From: Saccoglossus kowalevskii | Taxonomy: Eukaryota; Hemichordata; Enteropneusta; Harrimaniidae | Length of the DNA stretch: 20,894 nucleotides | Direction: 5' to 3' | Assembly: GCF_000003605.2 (NCBI RefSeq) | Contig: NW_003140510.1 | Span: 1 to 20,894 of the forward strand | In this document: piece after piece, positions 8,379 through 16,511 of the stretch | How positions within the stretch are numbered: position 1 is the first letter of the stretch | How the letters are laid out: every line of letters begins with the position of its first letter | The notes under the pieces: generated by a model | What the model was told of the DNA's origin: nothing | The model's input: only the letters and a program-made list of their open reading frames with translations | Databases searched by the model: none | Translations under genes and position numbers: made by a program

Positions 8379-8498
8379 GCCTAATGCACGTGGTATTCCC
8401 AGCAATGTCTCCCATGCAAGTACTAACCACGCCCGATACAGCTTAACTTCAGTGATCGGACGAGAACTGGTGTGTTCTTCAATGGTTTGACAGTAGGC
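8379..8498 (-). rRNA. 5S rRNA unit 41, variant
   Basis: 120 nt. 'agcaatgtctcc' (one extra base), 'gatacagc', 'gtgttcttc' and 'gacag'. Loop C is normal, unlike its counterpart unit 23. Confidence 0.85.
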
Positions 8499-8595
8499 TG
8501 AATATTCGTCAGAATTGCATGTCGTTTAACGCTTCGGCTAGGCAAAAAATCCCGGGGAAAATTTGGTAAGTACAGTGGAATAAAAATGTTGATGA

Positions 8596-8700
8596 GCACA
8601 TGATACTCCAGGCCGGTCTCCCATGCATCCACGCCCGATGCAGCTTAACATCAGTGATCAGACGAGAACTGGTGTATTCTGCAATGGTTTGGCAGTAGGC
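8596..8700 (-). pseudogene. 5S unit 42, 3'-truncated and loop-E-deleted
   Basis: 105 nt. Same double deletion as unit 24, 3844 bp away, so copied by the block duplication. Confidence 0.88.
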
Positions 8701-8797
8701 TGAATATTCGTCCGAATTGTATGTCATTTAACGCTACGGCTAGACAAATAATCATGGGAAAAATTTAGTATGCAATGTGAAATAAAAATGTTGATGA

Positions 8798-8916
8798 GCC
8801 TACTGCACGTGGTATTCCCAGCTGGTCTCCCATGCAAGTACTAACCACGCCCGATACAGGTTAACTTCAGTGATCGGACGAGAACTTGTGTACTCTGCAA
8901 TGGTTTGGCAGTAGGC
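8798..8916 (-). rRNA. 5S rRNA unit 43
   Basis: 119 nt. Counterpart of unit 25 ('gatacaggttaac', 'cttgtgtactctgc'). Confidence 0.88.
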
Positions 8917-9013
8917 TGAATATTCGTTGGAATTGGATGTAATTTAATACGTCGGTTAGGCAAAAAATCCCGGGAAAAAATTGGTATGAACGGTGGAATG
9001 AAAATGTTGATTA

Positions 9014-9132
9014 GCCTCCTGCACGTGGTATTCCCAACCGGTCTCCCATGCATGTACTAACCAAGTCCTATGCAGCTTAACTTCAGTGATCGGACGAGAA
9101 CTGGTGTATTCTGCTATGGTTTGGCAGTAGGC
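9014..9132 (-). rRNA. 5S rRNA unit 44
   Basis: 119 nt. 'cctcctgc', 'caaccgg', 'catgcatgtactaacc', 'aagtcctatgc' and 'ctgctatgg'. Parent of the 3' half of unit 26. Confidence 0.87.
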
Positions 9133-9229
9133 TGAATATTCGTCGGAATTGGATGTAATTTAATACTTCGGCTAGGCAAAAAATCCCGGGAAAACGTTAG
9201 TATGTACGGTGGAATAAAAATGATGATGA

Positions 9230-9349
9230 GCCTAATGCACGTGGTATTCCCAGCAATGTCTCCCATGCAAGTACTAACCACGCCCGATGCAGCTTAACTT
9301 CAGTGATCGAACGGGAACTGATGTGTTCTTCAATGGTTTGACAGTAGGC
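9230..9349 (-). rRNA. 5S rRNA unit 45, variant
   Basis: 120 nt. 'agcaatgtctcc', 'gatcgaacggg', 'actgatgtgttcttc' and 'gacag'. The unit with no separate partner in the first block copy; its 5' half appears in unit 26. Confidence 0.85.
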
Positions 9350-9445
9350 TGAATATTCGTCAGAATTGCATGTCGTTTAACGCTTCGCTAGGCAAAAAAT
9401 CCCGGGGAAAATTTGGTATGTACAGTGGAATAAAAATGTTGATGA

Positions 9446-9557
9446 ACCTAATGCACATGATACTCCAGGCCGGTCTCCCATGCAACCACGCCCGATGCAG
9501 CTTAACTTCAGTGATCAGACGAGAACTGGTGTATTCTGCAATGGTTTGGCAGTAGGC
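9446..9557 (-). pseudogene. 5S unit 46, loop-E-deleted
   Basis: 112 nt. Counterpart of unit 27, 4061 bp away, with the same changed first base ('gaacctaatgc'). Confidence 0.87.
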
Positions 9558-9602
9558 TGAATATTCGTCCGAATTGTATGTCATTTAACGCTTCGTCTAG
9601 GC

Positions 9603-9608
9603 AAAAAA
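9603..9608 (-). terminator. Distal T6 run, possible backup terminator (representative)
   Basis: TTTTTT on the minus strand 46-51 nt past the 3' end of unit 47 (plus 'aggcaaaaaaca'). Present in most spacer types as 'ggcaaaaaatc', but lost in the type reading 'gacaaataatc'. A backup role is an inference. Confidence 0.5.
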
Positions 9609-9639
9609 CACGGGAAAAAGATAGTATGTATGGTGGAAT

Positions 9640-9644
9640 AAAAA
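9640..9644 (-). terminator. Proximal RNA polymerase III terminator of unit 47 (representative)
   Basis: TTTTT on the minus strand starting 10 nt past the helix I 3' end (plus 'aataaaaatg'). It recurs after most units. It is four T's after units 4, 13, 26, 31, 44, 59, 65, 79, 85 and others, and broken after units 15, 37, 68 and 94. Confidence 0.75.
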
Positions 9645-9653
9645 TGTTCATCA

Positions 9654-9772
9654 GCCTACTGCACGTGGTATTCCCAGCCGGTCTCCCATGCAAGTACTAA
9701 CCACGCCCGATGCAGCTTAACTTCAGTGATCGGACGAGAACTGGTGTATTCTGCAATGGTTTGGCAGTAGGC
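9654..9772 (-). rRNA. 5S rRNA unit 47, exact majority sequence
   Basis: 119 nt matching the array majority at every position, so it is the reference for this annotation. RNA positions: helix I 1-9/111-119 (nine Watson-Crick pairs), helix II core TGCAG 18-22/CTGCA 58-62, helix III CAGT 30-33/ACTG 46-49, helix V CGTGG 68-72/CCACG 105-109, helix IV pairs 82-96 and 83-95, loop C 34-45, loop E about 73-78 with 99-104. By alignment to the Xenopus numbering the A box is 51-65, the intermediate element 68-73 and the C box 81-98. It is one base longer than the usual GCC-to-GGC span of 118, the extra base lying in the 5' strand of helix II. In a ribosome it would sit in the large-subunit central protuberance with L5 and L11 family proteins. 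The most likely expressible copy in the window, but expression cannot be judged from sequence. Confidence 0.94.
9675..9722 (-). promoter_or_regulatory. Internal control region of 5S unit 47 (representative)
   Basis: By alignment to the Xenopus 5S gene the A box is 9708-9722 (AGTTAAGCTGCATCG on minus), the intermediate element 9700-9705 (CGTGGT) and the C box 9675-9692 (TGCATGGGAGACCGGCTG). These are where TFIIIA and TFIIIC bind in type 1 RNA polymerase III promoters. The C box differs from Xenopus by two bases, and these two form a base pair in helix IV. The same layout recurs in all full-length units. Confidence 0.8.
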
Positions 9773-9797
9773 TGAATACTCGTCGGAATTGGATGTC

Positions 9798-9804
9798 ATT
9801 TAAT
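9798..9804 (-). promoter_or_regulatory. TATA-like element upstream of unit 47 (representative)
   Basis: ATTAAAT on the minus strand, 26-32 nt before the first base of the 5S gene. The same motif at the same distance occurs in nearly every spacer ('atttaat' on plus), even between otherwise divergent spacer types. A TATA-like element near -30 is known to help 5S transcription in several animals, plants and fungi. Confidence 0.6.
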
Positions 9805-9869
9805 GCTACGGCTAGACAAATTATCATGGGAAAAATTTAGTATGCAATGTGAAATAAAAATATTGATGA

Positions 9870-9987
9870 GCCTACTGCACGTGGTATTCCCAGCTGGTCT
9901 CCCATGCAAGTAGAAACCACGTCCGGTGAGCTTAACTTCAGTGATCGGACTAGAACTGGTGTATTCTGCAATGGTTTGTCAGTACGC
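9870..9987 (-). pseudogene. 5S unit 48, 1-nt deletion
   Basis: 118 nt. Counterpart of unit 29 ('agtagaaaccacgtccggtg', 'gtcagtacgc'). Confidence 0.83.
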
Positions 9988-10084
9988 TAAAAATTCGTCG
10001 GAATTGGTTAACAATTAATGCTTCGGCTAGGCAAAAAATTCCGGGAAAAAGTTAGTATGTACGGTGGAATAAAAATGTTGATGT

Positions 10085-10203
10085 GCCTACTGCATGTGAT
10101 ATTCCCAGCCGGTCTCTCATGCAAGTACTGTCCACGCCCGATGCAGCTTAACTTCAGTGATCGGACGAGAACTGGTGTATTCTGCATTGGTTTGACAGTA
10201 AGC
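10085..10203 (-). rRNA. 5S rRNA unit 49
   Basis: 119 nt. Counterpart of unit 30 ('ctctcatgcaagtactgtcc', 'gacagtaagc'). Confidence 0.86.
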
Positions 10204-10300
10204 TGAATATTCGTCGGAATTGGATGTAATTTAGTACTTCGGTTAGGCAAAAAATCATGGAAAAAAGTTAGTAAGTACGGTGGAGTAAAAATGTTGATGA

Positions 10301-10420
10301 GCCTACTGGGACATATTATTCCCAGCCGGTCTCCCATGCAAGTACTAACCACGCCCGATGGAGCTTAACTTCAGTGATCGGACGAGAAGTAGTGTATTCT
10401 GCAATGGTTTGGCAGTAGGC
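10301..10420 (-). rRNA. 5S rRNA unit 50, divergent 3' end
   Basis: 120 nt. 'gcctactgggacatattattc' destroys the helix V 3' arm; 'gagaagtagtg' alters helix III. The duplicated block ends just before this unit. Confidence 0.82.
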
Positions 10421-10513
10421 TGATATTCGTTGGAATTGGATGTAATTTAATACTTCGTCTAGGCAAAAATCACGGGAAAAGATAGTATGTATGGTGAATA
10501 AAAATATTCATCA

Positions 10514-10632
10514 GCCTACTGCACGTGGTATTCCCAGCCGGTCTCCCATGCAAGTACAAACCACGCCCGATGCAGCTTATCTTCAGAGATCGGACGAGAA
10601 CTGGTGTATTCTGCAATGGTTTGGCAGTAGAC
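10514..10632 (-). rRNA. 5S rRNA unit 51
   Basis: 119 nt. 'agtacaaacc', 'cttatcttcagag' and 'gcagtagac' (one helix I pair broken). Confidence 0.86.
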
Positions 10633-10729
10633 TGAATATTTGTCGGAATTGGATTTCAATTAATGCTTCGGCTAGGCAAAAAATCCCGGGAAAAATTTAG
10701 TATGTACGGTGGTATAAAAATGTTCATCA

Positions 10730-10847
10730 GCTACTGCACGTGGTATTCCCAGCCGGTCTCCCATGCAAGTACTAAGCACGCCCGATGCAGCTTAACTTCA
10801 GAGATCGGACGAGAACTGGTGTATTCTGCAATGGTTTGGCAGTAGGC
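10730..10847 (-). pseudogene. 5S unit 52, 1-nt deletion in helix I
   Basis: 118 nt. One C lost ('cagctactgc'); 'taagcacg' and 'cttcagag'. Otherwise majority. Confidence 0.84.
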
Positions 10848-10944
10848 TGGATATTCGTTGGAATTGGATGTAATTTATTACTTTGGCTAGGCAAAAAATC
10901 CCGGGAAAAAGTTAGTATGTACGGTGGAATAAAAATGTTGATGA

Positions 10945-11063
10945 GCCTAATGCACGTGGTATTCCCAGCCTGTCTCCCATGCAAGTACTAACCACGCCCG
11001 ATGCAGCTTAACTTCAGTGATCGGACGAGAACTGGTGTATTCTGCAATGGTTTGGCAGTAGGC
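10945..11063 (-). rRNA. 5S rRNA unit 53, near-majority
   Basis: 119 nt, two substitutions ('gcctaatgc', 'cagcctgtc'). The first breaks one helix I pair. Confidence 0.9.
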
Positions 11064-11160
11064 TGAATATTCGTCGGAATTGGATGTCATTTATTTCTAC
11101 GGCTAGGCAAAAAATCATGGGTAAAAGTAAGTATGTAATGTGGTATAAAAAAGTTGATGA

Positions 11161-11279
11161 GCCTACTGCACGTGGTATTCTCAGCCGGTCTCCCATGCAA
11201 GTACTAACCACGCCCGATGCAGCTTAAATTCAGTGATCGAACGGGAACTGGTGTGTTCTGCAATGGTTTGACAGTAGGC
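11161..11279 (-). rRNA. 5S rRNA unit 54, variant
   Basis: 119 nt. 'ctcagccgg', 'cttaaattc', altered loop C ('gatcgaacggg'), 'gtgttctgc' and 'gacag'. Confidence 0.86.
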
Positions 11280-11376
11280 TGAATATTCGTCAGAATTGCA
11301 TGTCGTTTAACGCTTCGGCTAGGCAAAAAATCCCGGGAAAAATTTGGTATGTATGGTGGAATAAAAATGTTGATGA

Positions 11377-11488
11377 GCCTAACGCACATGGTATTCCAGG
11401 CCGGTCTCCCATGCAACCACGCCCGATCCAGCTTAACTTCAGTGATCGGACGAGAACTGGTGTATTCTGCAATGGTTTGGCTGTAGGC
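11377..11488 (-). pseudogene. 5S unit 55, loop-E-deleted
   Basis: 112 nt. 'cctaacgcacatgg', 'gatccagc' and 'ggctgtaggc' besides the 7-nt loop E loss. Confidence 0.87.
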
Positions 11489-11585
11489 TGAATATTCGTC
11501 TGAATTGTATGTCATTTAATGCTTCGACTAGGCAAAAAATCATGGGAAAAATTTAGAATGTAATGTGGAATAAAAATGTTGATGG

Positions 11586-11703
11586 GCCTACTGCACTTGG
11601 TATTCCCAGCCGGTCTCCCGTGCAAGTTCTAACCATGCCCGATGCAGCTTAACTTCAGTGATCGGACGAGAACTGGTGTATTCTGCATGGTTTGGCAGTA
11701 GGC
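11586..11703 (-). pseudogene. 5S unit 56, 1-nt deletion
   Basis: 118 nt. One A lost in helix II ('ctgcatgg'); 'cacttgg' and 'cccgtgcaagttctaacc'. Confidence 0.84.
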
Positions 11704-11800
11704 TGAATATTTGTCGGAATTGGATTTCAATTAATGCTTCGGCTAGGCAAAAAATCCCGGGAAAAAGATAGTATGTACGGTGGAATAAAAATGTTCATCA

Positions 11801-11918
11801 GCCAACTGCACGTGGTATTCCCAGCAGTCTCCCATACAAGTACTAACCACGGCCGATGCAGCTTAACTTCAGAGATCGGACGAGAACTGGTGTATTCTGC
11901 AATGGTTTGGCAGTAGAC
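11801..11918 (-). pseudogene. 5S unit 57, 1-nt deletion
   Basis: 118 nt. 'cccagcagtctcccatacaa' lacks one base in the C box region; 'gccaactgc' and 'gcagtagac' disturb helix I. Confidence 0.83.
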
Positions 11919-12016
11919 TGAATATTCGTCGGAATTGGATGTCATTTATTTGCTACGGCTATGCAAAAAATCATGGGTAAATGTTAGTATGTAATGTGGA
12001 ATAAAAATGTTGATGA

Positions 12017-12135
12017 GCCTACTGCACGTGGTATTCCCTGCCGGTCTCCCATGCAAGTACTAACCACGCCCGATGCAGCTTATATTCAGTGATCGGACGA
12101 AAACTGGTGTGTTCTGCAATGGTTTGACAGTAGGC
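12017..12135 (-). rRNA. 5S rRNA unit 58
   Basis: 119 nt. 'ccctgccgg', 'cttatattcag', 'acgaaaactgg', 'gtgttctgc' and 'gacag'. Same type as units 78 and 90. Confidence 0.87.
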
Positions 12136-12232
12136 TGAATATTCGTCAGAATTGCCTGTGGTTTAACGCTTTGGCTAGGCAAAAAATCCCGGGAAAAATT
12201 TTGTATGTACGGTGGAATGAAAATGTTGATAA

Positions 12233-12351
12233 GCCTACTGCACGTGGTATTCCCAACCGATCTCCCATGCAAGTACTAACCACGTCCTATGCAGCTTAAC
12301 TTCAGTGATCGGACGAGAACTGGTGTATTCTGCTATGGTTTGGCAGTAGGC
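12233..12351 (-). rRNA. 5S rRNA unit 59
   Basis: 119 nt. 'caaccgatctcc', 'acgtcctatgc' and 'ctgctatgg'. Counterpart of units 79 and 91; four-T terminator flank. Confidence 0.87.
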
Positions 12352-12448
12352 TGAATATTCGTCGGAATTGGATGTAATTTAATACTTCGGCTAGGCAAAA
12401 AATCCCGGGAAAACGTTCGTATGTACGGTGGAATAAAAATGATGATGA

Positions 12449-12568
12449 GCCTAATGCACGTGGTATTCCCAGCAATGTCTCCCATGCAAGTACTAACCAC
12501 GCCCGATGCAGCTTAACTTCAGTGATCGGACGAGAACTGGTGTATTCTGCAATGGTTTGGCAGTAGGC
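12449..12568 (-). rRNA. 5S rRNA unit 60
   Basis: 120 nt. 'gcctaatgc' and 'agcaatgtctcc' (one extra base); 5' two thirds match the majority. Confidence 0.87.
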
Positions 12569-12665
12569 TGAATATTCGTCGGAATTGGATGTCATTTAAT
12601 GCTACGGCTAGGCAAAAAATCATGGGTAAAAGTTAGTATATAATGTGGAATAAAAAAGTTGATGA

Positions 12666-12784
12666 GCCTACTGCACGTGGTATTCTCAGCCGGTCTCCCA
12701 TGCAAGTACTAACCACGCCCGATGCAGCTTAACTTCAGTGATCAAACGGGAACTGGTGTGTTCTTCAATGGTTTGACAGTAGGC
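12666..12784 (-). rRNA. 5S rRNA unit 61, variant
   Basis: 119 nt. 'ctcagccgg', altered loop C ('gatcaaacggg'), 'gtgttcttc' and 'gacag'. Position 1 of the six-unit repeat. Confidence 0.86.
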
Positions 12785-12881
12785 TGAATATTCGTCAGAA
12801 TTGCATGTCGTTTAACGCTTCGGCTAGGCAAAAAATCCCGGGGAAAATTTGGTATGTGCAGTGGAATAAAAATGTTGATGA

Positions 12882-12992
12882 GCCTAATGACATGATACTC
12901 CAGGCCGGTCTCCCATGCAACCACCCCTGATGCAGCTTAACTTCAGTGATCAGACGAGAACTGGTGTATTCTGCAATGGTTTGGCAGTAGGC
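12882..12992 (-). pseudogene. 5S unit 62, loop-E-deleted
   Basis: 111 nt. Loop E loss plus one base lost at 'ctaatgacatg'; 'cacccctgatgc'. Position 2 of the six-unit repeat. Confidence 0.87.
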
Positions 12993-13087
12993 TGAATATT
13001 CGTCCGAATTGTATGTCATTTAACACTTCGTCTAGGCAACAAACACGGGACTAGATAGTATGTATGGTGGAATAAAAATGTTCATCA

Positions 13088-13206
13088 GCCTACTGCACGT
13101 GGTATTCCCAGCCGGTCTACCATGCAAGTACTAACCACGCCCGATGCAGCTTAACTTCAGTGATCGGACGAGAACTGGTGTATTCTGCAATGGTTTGGCA
13201 GTAGGC
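13088..13206 (-). rRNA. 5S rRNA unit 63, one change from majority
   Basis: 119 nt. Differs from unit 47 only at 'gtctaccatg' (C box/loop D). Position 3 of the six-unit repeat and a good candidate gene. Confidence 0.92.
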
Positions 13207-13303
13207 TGAATACTCGTCGGAATTGGATGTCATTTAATGCTACGGCTAGACAAATAATCATGGGAAAAATTTAGTATGCAATGTGAAATAAAAATGTTGA
13301 TGA

Positions 13304-13422
13304 GCCTACTGCACGTGGTATTCCCAGCTGGTCTCCCATGCAAGTACTAACCACGCCCGATACAGCTTAACTTCAGTGATCAGACGAGAACTTGTGTACT
13401 CTGCAATGGTTTGGCAGTAGGC
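13304..13422 (-). rRNA. 5S rRNA unit 64
   Basis: 119 nt. 'cagctgg', 'gatacagc', 'gatcagac' and 'cttgtgtactctgc'. Position 4 of the six-unit repeat. Confidence 0.88.
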
Positions 13423-13519
13423 TGAATATTCGTTGGAATTGGATGTAATTTAATACGTCGGTTAGGCAAAAAATCCCGGGAAAAAATTGGTATGAACGGT
13501 GGAATGAAAATGTTGATAA

Positions 13520-13638
13520 GCCTACTGCACGTGGTATTCCCAACCGGTCTCCCATGCAAGTACCAACCACGTCCTATGCAGCTTAACTTCAGTGATCAGA
13601 CGAGAACTGGTGTATTCTGCTATGGTTTGGCAGTAGGC
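13520..13638 (-). rRNA. 5S rRNA unit 65
   Basis: 119 nt. 'caaccgg', 'agtaccaaccacgtcctatg', 'gatcagac' and 'ctgctatgg'. Position 5. Confidence 0.87.
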
Positions 13639-13735
13639 TGAATATTCGTCGGAATTGGATGTAATTTAATACTTCGGCTAGGCAAAAAATCCCGGGAAAA
13701 CGTTAGTATGTATGGTGGAATAAAAATGATGATGA

Positions 13736-13855
13736 GCCTAATGCACGTGGTATTCCCAGCAATGTCTCCCATGCAAGTACTAACCACGCCCGATGCAGCT
13801 TAACTTCAGTGATCAAACGGGAACTGGTGTGTTCTTCAATGGTTTGACAGTAGGC
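13736..13855 (-). rRNA. 5S rRNA unit 66, chimeric
   Basis: 120 nt. The 3' half is position-6 type ('agcaatgtctcc', as unit 60); the 5' half is position-1 type ('gatcaaacggg', 'gtgttcttc', as unit 61). One unit has thus been lost, giving a local five-unit period of 1071 bp. Confidence 0.86.
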
Positions 13856-13952
13856 TGAATATTCGTCAGAATTGCATGTCGTTTAACGCTTCGGCTAGGC
13901 AAAAAATCCCGGGGAAAATTTGGTATGTGCAGTGGAATAAAAATGTTGATGA

Positions 13953-14063
13953 GCCTAATGACATGATACTCCAGGCCGGTCTCCCATGCAACCACCCCTG
14001 ATTCAGCTTACTTCAGTGATCAGACGAGAACTGCTGTTATTTCTGCAATGGTTTGCAGTAGGC
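13953..14063 (-). pseudogene. 5S unit 67, loop-E-deleted with extra indels
   Basis: 111 nt. Like unit 62 but with further small indels: 'cttacttc', 'ctgctgttatttctgc' and 'gtttgcag'. Confidence 0.86.
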
Positions 14064-14158
14064 TGAATATCGTCGGAATTGGATGTAATTTAATACTTCG
14101 GCTAGGCAAACATTCCGGGAAAAAGTTAGTATGTATGGTAGAATAACAATGTTGATGG

Positions 14159-14277
14159 GCCTACTGCACGTGGTATTCCCAGCCGGTCTCCCATGCAAGT
14201 CCTAACCATGCCCGATGCGGCTTAACTTCAGTGATCGGACGAGAACTGGTGTATTCTGCAATGGTTTGGCCGTTGGC
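14159..14277 (-). rRNA. 5S rRNA unit 68
   Basis: 119 nt. 'agtcctaaccatgccc', 'gatgcggc' and 'gccgttggc' (two helix I mismatches). The T run past the 3' end is broken ('aataacaatg'). Confidence 0.85.
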
Positions 14278-14374
14278 TGAATATTTGTCGGAATTGGATT
14301 TCAATTAATGCTTCGGCTAGCCAAAAAATCACGGGAAAAAGATAGTATGTATGGTGGAAATAAAAAGTTGATTA

Positions 14375-14493
14375 GCCTACTACACGTGGTATTCCCAGCA
14401 GGTCTCCCATGCAAGTACTAACCACGCCCAATGCAGCTTAACATCAGTGATCGGACGAGAACTGCTGTATTCTGCAATGGTTTGGCAGTAGGC
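14375..14493 (-). rRNA. 5S rRNA unit 69
   Basis: 119 nt. 'ctactacac', 'agcagg', 'cccaatgc', 'cttaacatc' and 'actgctg'. Confidence 0.86.
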
Positions 14494-14590
14494 TGAATAT
14501 TCGTCGGAATAGGATGTAATTTAATACTTCGGCTAGGCAAAACATTCCGGGAAAATGTTAGTATGTATGGTAGTATAAAAATGTTGATGA

Positions 14591-14702
14591 GCCTAATGCA
14601 CATGGTTATCCAGGCCGGTCTCCCATGCAACCACGCCCGATGCAGCTTAACTTCAGTGATCGGACGAGAACTGGAGTATTCTGCAATGGTTTGGCAGTAG
14701 GC
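14591..14702 (-). pseudogene. 5S unit 70, loop-E-deleted
   Basis: 112 nt. 'cacatggttatccagg' and 'actggag' plus the 7-nt loop E loss. Confidence 0.87.
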
Positions 14703-14799
14703 TGAATATTCGCCCGAATTGTATGTCATTTAATGCTTCGTCTAGGCAAAAAATCATGGGAAAAAGTTAGAATGAAATGTGGAATAAAAATGTTGATGG

Positions 14800-14918
14800 G
14801 CCTACTGCACGTGGTATTCTCAGCCGGTCTCCCGTGCAAGTCCTAACCATGCCTGATGCGGCTTAACTTCAGTGATCGGACGAGAACTGGTGTAATCTGA
14901 AATGGTTTGGCAGTAGCC
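14800..14918 (-). rRNA. 5S rRNA unit 71, divergent
   Basis: 119 nt. 'cccgtgcaagtcctaacc', 'atgcctgatgcggc', 'gtgtaatctgaaatgg' and 'gcagtagcc'. Confidence 0.84.
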
Positions 14919-15015
14919 TGAATATATGTCGGAATTGGATTTCAATTAATGTTTCGGCTAGGCAAAAAATCAAGGGAAAAAGATAGTATGTACGGTGGAA
15001 TAAAAATGTTGATAA

Positions 15016-15134
15016 GCCTACTGCACGTGGCATTCCCAACAGGTCTCCCATGCAAGTACTAACCACGCCCGATGCAGCTTAACTTCAGTGATCGGACGAG
15101 AACTGCTGTATTCTGCAATGGTTTGGCAGTAGGC
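15016..15134 (-). rRNA. 5S rRNA unit 72
   Basis: 119 nt. 'ggcattcccaacagg' and 'actgctg'; otherwise majority. Confidence 0.88.
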
Positions 15135-15233
15135 TGAATATTCGTGGGAATTGGATGTAATTTAAATACTTCGGCTAGGCAAAAATCCCGGGAAATAGTT
15201 TAGTATGTATGGTGGAATAAAAATGTTGATGAA

Positions 15234-15347
15234 GCCTAATGCACATGGTATTCCAGGGACTGGCTGCCATGCAACCACGCCCGATGCACGCTTAACTTCA
15301 GTGATCGGACGAGAACTGGTGTATTCTGCAATGGTTTGGCAGTAGGC
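15234..15347 (-). pseudogene. 5S unit 73, loop-E-deleted with insertions
   Basis: 114 nt. Loop E loss plus insertions at 'ttccagggactggctgcc' and 'gatgcacgctt'. Confidence 0.86.
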
Positions 15348-15444
15348 TGAATACTCGTCGGAATTGGATGTCATTTAATGCTACGGCTAGACAAATAATC
15401 ATGGGAAAAATTTAGTATGCAATGTGAAATAAAAATGTTGATGA

Positions 15445-15563
15445 GCCTACTGCACGTGGTATTCCCAGCTGGTCTCCCATGCAAGTACTAACCACGCCCG
15501 ATGCAGCTTAACTTCAGTGAACGGACGAGAACTGGTGAATTCTGCAATGGTTTGGCAGTAGGC
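15445..15563 (-). rRNA. 5S rRNA unit 74, near-majority
   Basis: 119 nt, three substitutions ('cagctgg', 'gtgaacgg', 'ggtgaattc'). Confidence 0.9.
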
Positions 15564-15660
15564 TGAATGTTCGTCGGAATTGGATGTCATTTAATGCTAC
15601 GGCTAGGCAAAAAATCATGGGTAAAAGTTAGTATATAATGTGGAATAAAAAAGTTGATGA

Positions 15661-15779
15661 GCCTACTGCACGTGGTATTCTCAGCCGGTCTCCCATGCAA
15701 GTACTAACCACGCCCGATGCAGCTTAACTTCAGTGATCGAACGGGAACTGGTGTGTTCTTCAATGGATTGACAGTAGGC
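15661..15779 (-). rRNA. 5S rRNA unit 75, variant
   Basis: 119 nt. 'ctcagccgg', altered loop C ('gatcgaacggg'), 'gtgttcttcaatggattg' and 'gacag'. Position 1 of the six-unit repeat. Confidence 0.86.
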
Positions 15780-15876
15780 TGAATATTCGTCAGAATTGAA
15801 TGTCGTTTAACGCTTCGGCTAGGCAAAAAATCCCGGGGAAAATTTGGTATGTACAGTGGAATAAAAATGTTGATGA

Positions 15877-15987
15877 GCCTAATGCACATGATACTCCAGG
15901 CCGGTCTCCCATGCAACCACGCCCGATGCAGCTTAACTTCAGTGATCAGACGAGAACTGGTGTATTCTGCAATGGTTTGGCAGTAGC
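15877..15987 (-). pseudogene. 5S unit 76, loop-E-deleted
   Basis: 111 nt. Loop E loss and one G missing at the 5' end ('cagtagctg'). Position 2. The next spacer also has several one-base deletions. Confidence 0.87.
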
Positions 15988-16079
15988 TGATATTCGTCCG
16001 AATTTGTATGTCATTTAACGCTTCATCTAGCAAAAACACGGGAAAAGATAGTATGTATGGTGAATAAAAATTTTCATCA

Positions 16080-16198
16080 GCCTACTGCACGTGGTATTCC
16101 CAGCCGGTCTACCATGCAAGTACTAACCACGCCCGATGCAGCTTAACTTCAGTGATCGGACGAGAACTGGTGTATTCTGCAATGGTTTGGCAGTAGGC
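16080..16198 (-). rRNA. 5S rRNA unit 77, one change from majority
   Basis: 119 nt. Differs from unit 47 only at 'gtctaccatg'. Position 3. Confidence 0.92.
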
Positions 16199-16295
16199 TG
16201 AATACTCGTCGGAATTGGATGTCATTTAATGCTACGGCTAGACAAATAATCATGGGAAAAATTTAGTATGCAATGTGAAATAAAAATGTTGATGA

Positions 16296-16414
16296 GCCTA
16301 CTGCACGTGGTATTCCCTGCCGGTCTCCCATGCAAGTACTAACCACGCCCGATGCAGCTTATATTCAGTGATCGGACGAAAACTGGTGTGTTCTGCAATG
16401 GTTTGACAGTAGGC
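16296..16414 (-). rRNA. 5S rRNA unit 78
   Basis: 119 nt. 'ccctgccgg', 'cttatattcag', 'acgaaaactgg', 'gtgttctgc' and 'gacag'. Position 4, alternate form. Confidence 0.87.
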
Positions 16415-16511
16415 TGAATATTCGTCAGAATTGCCTGTGGTTTAACGTTTTGGCTAGGCAAAAAATCCCGGGAAAAATTTTGTATGTACGGTGGAATGAA
16501 AATGTTGATAA

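Larger units (their letters stand above)
7948..10290. repeat. Block duplication, second copy (units 39-49)
   Basis: One unit longer than the first copy. The extra unit is explained by unit 26 being a crossover product of the 44 and 45 types. Confidence 0.9.
12449..14063. repeat. Higher-order repeat, early copy (units 60-67)
   Basis: Units 61-66 follow the same order of six types as 75-80 and 81-86. Chimeric unit 66 then shortens the repeat to five units (1071 bp from 62 to 67). Together with 58-59 it matches 78-86 at an offset of 4279-4283 bp. Confidence 0.85.

Noticed and set aside
9654-9772. Bacterial or organellar 5S gene
   Set aside because: The eukaryotic loop C (CTCGTCCGATC), GGTTAGTACTTG segment, internal promoter layout, T-run terminators and tandem stand-alone organisation all point to nuclear eukaryotic 5S DNA.
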